Part shown: piece by piece, positions 34,047 through 40,255 of the stretch | How the letters are laid out: each line of letters begins with the position of its first letter | Position numbering within the stretch: the first letter of the stretch is position 1 | NCBI GenBank assembly: GCA_019359015.1 | Contig: JAHHID010000071.1 | Span: 1 to 40,255, forward strand | Direction: 5' to 3' | Origin: Spirirestis rafaelensis WJT71-NPBG6 | GTDB taxonomy: Bacteria; Cyanobacteriota; Cyanobacteriia; Cyanobacteriales; Nostocaceae | DNA: 40,255 bases | Made by a program: the position numbers and the translations under genes | Notes under the pieces: generated by a model | Seen by the model: the letters and a program-made list of their open reading frames with translations, nothing else | Database searches by the model: none | Told to the model about the DNA's origin: nothing

Positions 34047-34664
34047 TTAATTATATTGCCGCTTCCGCTTCAAGAGTGAAATTGTGCCTAAAGCAGACAA
34101 CGTTAAAATGCCTAACATAGAAGCTGGTTCAGGGACAGGCGTAATTTTTGTGAAAGCATTTATCGAAGATAATGTAGCTCCTGTGGGAGTATTGATAAGC
34201 GCGAGTGCGGAAGACGGGAGCGAAGCGGCTATATCAGATAAAGCATCGGAGCGCAGCGAATTCGGTAGGTAAGCAAACGTAGCCAAAAATTGAGGATTGC
34301 TAGGATTGAAATTTTGAAAATCATCAAAACCGATTACATCTGCACGCAAGCCACTATTATCCGGTCTCAAGAAATCACGTGCCACTACAATTGAGTTGGA
34401 AGAACCTGTAAAGACATCTTCTCCTACATTGATAGTATATTTTGAACTCGCGTTTCCATAAAAAGTGCCGCCATCTGGTGTCACACCCGGTTGGATTGAG
34501 TCATCGAAGACAAAGTTACCGTTAACTAACTCACCGGTTTCTTGAGCGTTGAACTTAAATTCAAAGTTGAAAACAGAAGCTTGAGCAGGAGCAGTACTCA
34601 TAGTTGCAAGCAATGTAAATATTGCTCCAGCGGTTGCCATTAAGGACTTTTTCTTGGCTTTCAT
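34047..34664 (-). CDS. Exported PEP-CTERM protein
   Basis: The 205-aa protein (start ATG 34664; a GTG three codons upstream is possible) has a signal peptide (MKAKKKSLMATAGAIFTLLA, cleavage near AQA-SV), a beta-rich middle of unknown family and a PEP-CTERM tail. The tail is PVPEPASMLG, a hydrophobic segment, then KRKRQYN. It should be exported and membrane-held until processing. The middle does not match a family I recognise. It converges with the degraded ureG. Confidence 0.85.
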   Translation of the reverse strand: MKAKKKSLMATAGAIFTLLATMSTAPAQASVFNFEFKFNAQETGELVNGNFVFDDSIQPGVTPDGGTFYGNASSKYTINVGEDVFTGSSNSIVVARDFLRPDNSGLRADVIGFDDFQNFNPSNPQFLATFAYLPNSLRSDALSDIAASLPSSALALINTPTGATLSSINAFTKITPVPEPASMLGILTLSALGTISLLKRKRQYN

Positions 34665-34673
34665 AAAAATCAC

Positions 34674-35342
34674 TACTTTAAATTCAAAAAGGTAGATGCT
34701 GGCAATAAAGAAACTTCAAATTGCCAAGGGTAGGCGTTGCAGATATTCCAACTTTGATTCAATTAATTTTGCCAGTCAGTGGAAACTCTTACTATCCCAC
34801 TCAACAATATATTTTTAAACACAATAGAAATTGAATTATATTTAGGTAAATTTGAGCTATTATTCCTTATTGATGAGATTCCTTTCAAAAAATTAACAAT
34901 ACAAGATGCAAAATAAATTGTGGTAGTTGCGTCTATGGCTAAAGACACTCAAAAAATCAAAGCGGAAGTTACGAAACTCACATCTTGTACCAAAAATAAT
35001 TGATGGAATTCGGTAACTCAGTATTCAACCAAAAGTGCTTTATTTAGGGAGAAAAGCCAAGAGAAATTATGTAACTTTATCGCGCATCTTTTTAGCTTAT
35101 ACGGTATTCTACGGTTAGGTGCAAGATATGAGGAAAGGCATTTTTATCCTCACAAAAGTCAAAATGGAAATGTATTTGTATTTTTCTAACTTTAGATTGA
35201 CTTTAATTAGCTTTTATGACACTAAAATGATAGATTTTTGCTAGTTTCAGCTACAAATTAAGCAAGCAAGATAAAAAATGAGTTAGTAGACATCAAACCC
35301 GCTATCTTAAGCAATAATACTGAGCAAGCAGAAAGCGCGGCG
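34674..35342. other. AT-rich intergenic region, no gene seen
   Basis: These ~670 bp separate the PEP-CTERM gene and the divergent formamidase gene. I see no credible ORF, tandem array or strong hairpin. Only short, spurious frames are present. It presumably carries both promoters. Confidence 0.6.
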
Positions 35343-36308
35343 ATGACTCACCATATTTTAAAAGCCACGAAGAAAACCGTTCATCTAGGTGGTTTCTCCC
35401 AAGAGCTAGAACCATCACTGATTATAGATTCTGGCGATACGGTTGACGTAGAAACTTACACGGGTTACTACATTTATGACAAAGCGCCATCGGAGTTTCT
35501 GACACCAGAATTTATCGATATTTGCGAAAATCTTGCGCCAGAACGCAAAGTTGGTGGGGGACCGCATTTACTCACCGGACCGATTTATGTGCGAGGCGCG
35601 GAAGCAGGGGATGTTTTGGAGGTAAAATTAAAGGCAATTAAACCCAGTTTACCTGTTGGCTTCAATGCGATTCGTACAGGTTGGGGAGCCTTACCGCACC
35701 AGTTTACTCAACCGGCTCTTAGATTCATTTCTCTTGATTTAGAAAATAATATCGCTGAATTTCCTACGGGTAGTAACATTAAAATTCCCCTCAAACCCTT
35801 TTTTGGTATTCTTGGTGTCGCTACTCCAGAAGCATCCCGAAATTCAATTCCTCCTGGTTGTTATGGCGGTAATATTGACAACCGCGAATTGCAAACAGAT
35901 TCTAGAGTATTTTTGCCTATTTTTGTTCCTGGTGCATTATTTTCTATTGGTGATGGACATTCCGCACAAGGAGACGGGGAAGTTAATGTTACCGCGATTG
36001 AAACTTCGATGAACGGTACAATAGAACTGAAACTTCGCAAAGATTTGCAACTAACAACACCCATCGCCGAAACTGCTACCGATATCATTACAATGGGGTT
36101 TGGTCAAAGTTTAGATGAAGCTTTAGAATTTGCTGTAAAAAATATGATTAATTTTCTGGAACGCTTCGCAAATTTGTCGCCAGAAGATGCTTATGTATTG
36201 TGTAGTATATCTGTAAATTTCCGCATTACTCAAGTTGTCAACAGTCCGCAAAAAGGCGTTCATGGAATGCTGCCAAAGTCAATATTTGCGAAGCAAATTA
36301 GTTTATAA
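35343..36308 (+). CDS. Acetamidase/formamidase family protein
   Basis: The 321-aa enzyme matches the FmdA/AmdA family. Conserved blocks are LIIDSGDTVDVETYTGYY, GGGPHLLTGPIYVRGAEAGD near 92-111, LGVATPEASRNSIPPGCYGG and VPGALFSIGDGHSAQGDGEV. These include the metal/active-site His, Glu and Asp residues of the family. It hydrolyses short amides to ammonia and acid, in the cytoplasm. It is 23 bp ahead of the TauE-like gene, so probably one transcript, ended by the terminator at 36706. Confidence 0.93.
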   Translation: MTHHILKATKKTVHLGGFSQELEPSLIIDSGDTVDVETYTGYYIYDKAPSEFLTPEFIDICENLAPERKVGGGPHLLTGPIYVRGAEAGDVLEVKLKAIKPSLPVGFNAIRTGWGALPHQFTQPALRFISLDLENNIAEFPTGSNIKIPLKPFFGILGVATPEASRNSIPPGCYGGNIDNRELQTDSRVFLPIFVPGALFSIGDGHSAQGDGEVNVTAIETSMNGTIELKLRKDLQLTTPIAETATDIITMGFGQSLDEALEFAVKNMINFLERFANLSPEDAYVLCSISVNFRITQVVNSPQKGVHGMLPKSIFAKQISL

Positions 36309-36331
36309 TTAGCAATTTACCAACGATTTTT

Positions 36332-36703
36332 ATGTCTAACGTAATCATTCAAATGCTGCTAATTGGTTTAGTAGCTGGCGTTGCTGGCGGTATGTTTGGT
36401 ATCGGTGGCGGTGCAATTATGGTGCCAGCAATGGTCTTGCTAATTGGTATGGATCAGAAGTTTGCTACTGGCACTTCAGTTGCCGCTCAAATATTGCCAA
36501 TCGGCATCCTAGCAGCAATTGTTTACTATCGCAACGGTAATGTCAATATAAAATATGCTGTATTTATTGCAGTTGGTTTAATAGTTGGTAATTTCTTTGG
36601 TGCCCTATTTGCCAATCAACCGTTTATTAGCAGTGCATTAATTAAGAAGCTATACGGTATCTTTTTATTAGCGATTGGTTGTAGATATTTGTTTTTCCGC
36701 TAA
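36332..36703 (+). CDS. Half-size TauE/SafE (TSUP) family membrane protein
   Basis: The 123-aa protein has four membrane helices and one copy of the TSUP signature (GLVAGVAGGMFGIGGGAIMV and ATGTSVAAQILPIGI). Usual TauE/SafE proteins are about 250 aa with two such halves, so this one likely dimerises. The frame is complete, from ATG to TAA with a terminator right after, so it is not a fragment. It may export a small organic or sulfur anion; being co-transcribed with formamidase suggests an acid product. Confidence 0.85.
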   Translation: MSNVIIQMLLIGLVAGVAGGMFGIGGGAIMVPAMVLLIGMDQKFATGTSVAAQILPIGILAAIVYYRNGNVNIKYAVFIAVGLIVGNFFGALFANQPFISSALIKKLYGIFLLAIGCRYLFFR

Positions 36704-36705
36704 GG

Positions 36706-36756
36706 AGTGGTAATGATACCACTTTTTTTGTAGGTAAGGTTATTTACTTTACCTAC
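36706..36756 (+). terminator. Intrinsic terminator after the TauE-like gene, followed by a second hairpin
   Basis: AGTGGTA-ATGA-TACCACT followed by seven T is a clear Rho-independent terminator (36706-36729). A second stem, GTAGGTAA...TTACCTAC (36730-36756), follows immediately. Confidence 0.85.
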
Positions 36757-36980
36757 ATTTTTTGAGTTGTGAGCTAGGCGATCGCTTATTTTTCAGTATT
36801 AATCTAATTCTCATTTAATTTGCAAAACTTAGTATCGCAGTCTTACCAAAATTTAGTATAATCTAAATCATTATTATGACAATTTTTAAGTAAGTTGCCG
36901 ATCACAGCAAAAAGCTAAAATCAAGCAAATAGATGATTGTATATTTCTGTTGCTGCTACCAATAAAAAATCTTTTTGAAT

Positions 36981-38120
36981 ATGGATCGTCGTAAGTTTCT
37001 TCATTATGCGACTTTATCAGGGGCTGGCTTTACCTTTGCTGGCTGTACTGGCAGAAAATCCAATCAACAGGGTGAGGTGTCTAGTGCGGCATCGCCTTTA
37101 GCGGCAAATGAAGCTCTCAAGGTAGGATTTATATATGTTGGACCTGTAAACGATTTTGGCTGGACTTATGCCCATGATTTAGGTCGTAGAGAATTGCAGG
37201 CTAATTTACAGAATAAGGTGAAAACTACCTTTGTAGAAAATGTCAGCGAAGGTGCTGATGCTGAAAGGGTAATTCGTCAATTGGCTTTAGACGGAAACAA
37301 GTTGATTTTTACAACTTCTTTTGGGTTCATGAACCCGACAATAAAAGTTGCAAAAGACTTTCCGAAAGTTTTTTTTGAACATTGTACCGGATACAAACGC
37401 GCGGCAAATGTCGGCACTTATTTAGGACGTTTTGAAGAACCGCGATATTTAACTGGAATGATTGCCGGCAAGATGACAAAATCTAATATCATCGGTTTTG
37501 TCGGTGCATATCCAATTCCGGAAGTAATTCGCGGGATTGGTGCTTTCACTCAAGGAGTGCGGGCAACAAATCCCAAAGCACAAGTTAAAGTAATTTGGGT
37601 GCAAAGTTGGTTTGAACCGGCGAAAGAAAGGGAAGCAGCGCAAGCTTTGGTAAATTTGGGTGCGGATGTTTTATCACAGCATACTGACTCGGCTGCTGCG
37701 ATTCAACTAGCAGAAGAAAAGGGTATTTATGCTTTTGGTTACAACACCGATATGAGTAAGTTTGGAACTCAATCACATTTAACATCAGCAATTAATAAGT
37801 GGGGCAAGTTTTATACTGATAAAGCTTTGTCTGTGATCAATGGAACTTGGAAATGTCAAGAAGTTTGGTATGGTATTAGTCAAGAAATGGTGGATATTTC
37901 GCCGATGAATCAGGTGATTCCTGGTGATGTTCAGCAATTGGTAAATGCAAAGCGTGATGAGTTTATTAAGGGTGCGGCACATCCTTTTGATGGTCCAGTG
38001 AAAGACCAACAAGGTGTGGTGCGAGTTCCACAGGGTAAGGTGTTGGATGATAAGGGACAATTGGCTATGAATTGGTATGTTGAAGGTGTTGAGGGAACGC
38101 TTCCGAAGGAGAGGTCTTGA
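36981..38120 (+). CDS. BMP-family ABC transporter substrate-binding lipoprotein
   Basis: The 379-aa protein (ATG 36981; a TTG two codons upstream is not needed) starts with a Tat-like DRRKFL and a lipobox FAGC near residue 20, so it is likely a lipoprotein. The BMP/PnrA domain follows: KVGFIYVGPVNDFGWTYAHD, ERVIRQLALDGNKLIFTTSF, ... GFVGAYPIPEVIRGIGAFTQ, QHTDSAAAIQLAEEKGIYAFG. BMP proteins bind nucleosides or other purine-type solutes. Its ATPase follows; permeases should lie beyond the window. Confidence 0.93.
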   Translation: MDRRKFLHYATLSGAGFTFAGCTGRKSNQQGEVSSAASPLAANEALKVGFIYVGPVNDFGWTYAHDLGRRELQANLQNKVKTTFVENVSEGADAERVIRQLALDGNKLIFTTSFGFMNPTIKVAKDFPKVFFEHCTGYKRAANVGTYLGRFEEPRYLTGMIAGKMTKSNIIGFVGAYPIPEVIRGIGAFTQGVRATNPKAQVKVIWVQSWFEPAKEREAAQALVNLGADVLSQHTDSAAAIQLAEEKGIYAFGYNTDMSKFGTQSHLTSAINKWGKFYTDKALSVINGTWKCQEVWYGISQEMVDISPMNQVIPGDVQQLVNAKRDEFIKGAAHPFDGPVKDQQGVVRVPQGKVLDDKGQLAMNWYVEGVEGTLPKERS

Positions 38121-38134
38121 GAAGTTAAAAATGT

Positions 38135-38164
38135 CGTAGTAAGCATTAAAGCGCTTACTACGAA
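38135..38164 (+). repeat. Inverted repeat between binding-protein and ATPase genes
   Basis: TCGTAGTAAGC (38135-38145) and GCTTACTACGA (38154-38164) are a perfect 11-bp stem with an 8-nt loop. It probably stabilises the binding-protein mRNA or lowers read-through. Its CGCTTACTACG core resembles elements at 26148 and 19218. Confidence 0.6.
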
Positions 38165-38214
38165 ATGAAAAAACAAACCGCGAAGGATGCGTCCGTTATT
38201 GAGAAGGAAGAGGG

Positions 38215-39762
38215 ATGAAGGAGGCTTATCGTTTACAGGTAAGAAATATTAGTAAGTCGTATGCTGGTTCTTTGGCAAATAATCAGATAAATTTGACGAT
38301 TCAGCCGGGTGAAACTCATGCTTTGTTGGGAGAAAACGGAGCGGGTAAGAGTACTTTGATGAAGATTATTTACGGGTTGGTAAGCCCGGATGCAGGAGAA
38401 ATTTTTTGGGAAGGACAACGAGTTAATTTTAATAGTCCGGCACAGGCAAGAATGCTTGGTGTGGGTATGGTGTTTCAGCACTTTTCTTTGTTTGAAACTT
38501 TGACTGTGACTGAAAATATTGCTTTGGCACTTCCGAAGACGGAAAAATGGGATTTATCAAGAGTTGATAGAAGAATTCGCATTCTATCTAATGAATATGG
38601 TTTAAGTGTTAATCCAGACCGTCCGATTCATACATTAGCTGTGGGTGAAAGGCAACGAGTTGAAATTATCCGTTGTCTTTTTCAAACTACGAAGTTGTTG
38701 ATTTTAGATGAACCTACGGCGGTTCTTACTCCCCAAGAAATAGAAAAGCTGTTTGCAATTTTACGGCAAATTGCTGCTACTGGTTGCAGTATTTTATTCA
38801 GCAGTCACAAGTTAAAAGAGGTGCAATCTCTGTGCAATCATGCTACGGTGCTGCGGAATGGTGCGGTTGTGCAAGAGTGTAATCCTCAAGCTGAGACGCC
38901 TGCAAGTTTGGCGCGGATGATGATTGGTTCTGATGTGCCATCCAGCAAACAACGTCAATATCAACCACCAGGTCCGATGTGTTTGCATGTTCAGGATTTG
39001 TGTCTAAAACCGAAAAATCCATTTGGTACGGGGTTGCAGCACATCAATTTGCAACTTCACATCGGCGAAATCGTGGGGATTGCAGGTGTTGCTGGCAACG
39101 GACAAACAGAATTATTATCAGCTTTGAGTGGTGAAGTCATCTGCCCGCAGGCAGAGATGATTATGTTGGGTGAGATGCCGATCGCTCGTTATGATGTTTC
39201 TCAACGTCGCCGTTTGGGATTAGCATACGCCCCAGAAGACCGTTTGTGTAAGGGTGTAGTGCCAAACTTGAGTTTACAGGAAAATGCTTTGCTGACGGCT
39301 TACGGGCAAGGACTTGTGCGTCGGGGAATGATTCGCTTTCCCAAGTTGAAAAACTGGACTGTGAGAATTTGTGCTGCTTTTAATGTCAAACAAGCGGGGG
39401 TAAATTCGACTGCCGGGAGTTTATCGGGTGGGAATTTACAAAAGTTTATCATGGGGCGGGAAATTAACCAAAATCCAGCAGTGTTAATTGCAGCGCATCC
39501 GACTTGGGGTGTGGATGTCAACGCAACTGCAAGTATTCATGAAGCGTTGATTGAGATGCGGGATAATGGTGCTGCGGTGTTGGTGATTTCGGAAGATTTG
39601 GATGAGTTGTTTGGTTTATGCGATCGCATTGGGGTAATCTACAAAGGGCAACTTTCTCCCCTAAAGTCGATACAAGATACTAACCGAGATGAAATTGGGC
39701 GATTAATGGGCGGAATTGGCTTTGATAATTCCACAAAAGGTGGAAGTATGCGAGTTAACTAA
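38215..39762 (+). CDS. ABC transporter ATP-binding protein with two NBDs (BMP/nucleoside type)
   Basis: The 515-aa protein has two fused ATPase domains like RbsA/NupA. NBD1 has Walker A GENGAGKST (39-47), signature LAVGERQRVEI and Walker B LLILDEPTAVL. NBD2 has a degenerate Walker A (GVAGNGQTELL), signature SGGNLQKFIMGREI and AHPTWGVDV in place of a normal Walker B. Asymmetry like this is normal for the family. It powers uptake by the BMP-type binding protein encoded just upstream, in the membrane complex with permeases not present here. Confidence 0.94.
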   Translation: MKEAYRLQVRNISKSYAGSLANNQINLTIQPGETHALLGENGAGKSTLMKIIYGLVSPDAGEIFWEGQRVNFNSPAQARMLGVGMVFQHFSLFETLTVTENIALALPKTEKWDLSRVDRRIRILSNEYGLSVNPDRPIHTLAVGERQRVEIIRCLFQTTKLLILDEPTAVLTPQEIEKLFAILRQIAATGCSILFSSHKLKEVQSLCNHATVLRNGAVVQECNPQAETPASLARMMIGSDVPSSKQRQYQPPGPMCLHVQDLCLKPKNPFGTGLQHINLQLHIGEIVGIAGVAGNGQTELLSALSGEVICPQAEMIMLGEMPIARYDVSQRRRLGLAYAPEDRLCKGVVPNLSLQENALLTAYGQGLVRRGMIRFPKLKNWTVRICAAFNVKQAGVNSTAGSLSGGNLQKFIMGREINQNPAVLIAAHPTWGVDVNATASIHEALIEMRDNGAAVLVISEDLDELFGLCDRIGVIYKGQLSPLKSIQDTNRDEIGRLMGGIGFDNSTKGGSMRVN

Positions 39763-39789
39763 TTCCACCCAAATGCCATTACTTTATCC

Positions 39790-39954
39790 TTAATCCTCGT
39801 ATTTTCCTATTATGTAAGAAGCTGATTCCAGCCATCCACAATTAGATTTATTATGACGTGCGTCTTTTTTGTTGCGTTCCATCTTTTTCAGTTTTAACTG
39901 ACTCAATAGCAGAGTTAACCCAATCAGCAAAATCAGGACAATAATTAATCGCAT
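39790..39954 (-). CDS. Small membrane ORF, 54 aa
   Basis: An ATG at 39954-39952 opens 54 codons ending TAA. The protein has a single N-terminal membrane helix (LIIVLILLIGLTLLLSQL) followed by a basic stretch KLKKMERNKKDARHNKS and a C-terminal NCGWLESASYIIGKYED. Composition looks protein-like, but no family is recognised and there is no clear SD. It converges with the ATPase gene. The spacer beyond it (39955-40220) is very AT-rich and shows nothing else. Confidence 0.5.
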   Translation of the reverse strand: MRLIIVLILLIGLTLLLSQLKLKKMERNKKDARHNKSNCGWLESASYIIGKYED

Positions 39955-40223
39955 TTATAAATACTGTAATAAATTATTTCGTTTAAATTATTTTAGCGAA
40001 GAAAAATGATGCTTAGTAAAAAATTGTATGATTATTATTTAAATTATTAGTAAATTTATGACTAAGTAACTCTGTGTAGAAATATTAATAGATGTAAAGA
40101 TAAATACGGAGAATACATCTACCGAGGTAACTAGTACAGCACGGCGTAAGTAAAATATCCATAGTATGAGATACTAAGCACAAGCATTAAATAGCACTAA
40201 AAGCAGAAAGAAGGAATGAAGAG

Positions 40224-40255
40224 GTGGCACAATTAGCTCCAAAATCCTTAAGCCT
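40224..40255 (+). CDS. Possible start of a downstream gene (partial)
   Basis: A GTG at 40224 follows the purine-rich AAGGAATGAAGAG, reading MAQLAPKSLS to the window edge. Too short for any assignment; it is reported only as a possible gene start. Confidence 0.3.
   Translation, partial: MAQLAPKSLS

Noticed and set aside
36332-36703. TauE-like gene as a truncated pseudogene
   Set aside because: It has its own start, stop and an immediate terminator; half-size TSUP proteins with a single repeat are known.
39300-39521. Minus-strand ORFs inside the ABC ATPase and other genes
   Set aside because: Shadow frames of strongly supported genes on the opposite strand.

Overview
The window is filamentous-cyanobacterium DNA, most likely Nostocales or a close relative. 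The signs are many copies of the HIP1 palindrome GCGATCGC, abundant short tandem repeats between genes, two PEP-CTERM proteins, three tandem helical carotenoid proteins and an IS200/IS605-type end at the left edge. Coding is dense on both strands, with a moderate AT bias.

Layout. (1) 1-2352: the right end of an IS605-like element, a SAM methyltransferase, a 21-bp minisatellite and an aspartate/prephenate-type aminotransferase. (2) 2606-11518: a membrane/ATPase module of RDD protein, polytopic membrane protein, SpoIIM-family protein, DUF58, MoxR ATPase, DUF4350 and DUF4129. It is interrupted by a DUF4114 PEP-CTERM protein and a general-stress protein. A small gene whose start overlaps the moxR stop (ATGA) appears to carry a one-base deletion. 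(3) 11686-15191: DUF2243 membrane protein, NADAR enzyme, and a membrane-anchored di-haem cytochrome with a 75-aa membrane partner. (4) 15304-27950: a stress island. It holds three helical carotenoid proteins, an SDR oxidoreductase, a 49-aa protein, DUF2267, a DJ-1/PfpI protein fused to a ferritin-like domain, and an SRPBCC protein. It continues with two paralogous Zn-alcohol dehydrogenases flanking two paralogous exported small proteins, a frameshifted Gfo/Idh/MocA oxidoreductase, a cupin and a manganese catalase. (5) 28030-30135: a small membrane protein and ureE-ureF-ureG. (6) 30136-34664: a rearranged region with repeats, a possible PEP-CTERM remnant, a beta-helix protein, an 81-bp triple repeat, a decayed second ureG and an intact PEP-CTERM gene. 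(7) 35343-39762: formamidase/acetamidase, a half-size TauE/SafE protein, a BMP-family binding protein and its double-NBD ATPase. A 54-aa membrane ORF and the possible start of another gene close the window.

Working together. Region 4 looks like an oxidative or desiccation-stress cluster: peroxide removal, carotenoid photoprotection, carbonyl and aldehyde handling. Regions 5 and 7 share a nitrogen-salvage theme (urease maturation, amide hydrolysis, nucleoside-type uptake). Both themes are inferences from gene content.

The most interesting observations are: a Gfo/Idh/MocA gene broken exactly at a perfect 17-bp inverted repeat, which is the pattern expected of a template-switch mutation; a ureG/PEP-CTERM duplication that may show reciprocal decay; a carotenoid-protein triplet in which two copies lack aromatic residues of the carotenoid pocket; and the interleaved duplicated dehydrogenase/exported-protein module.
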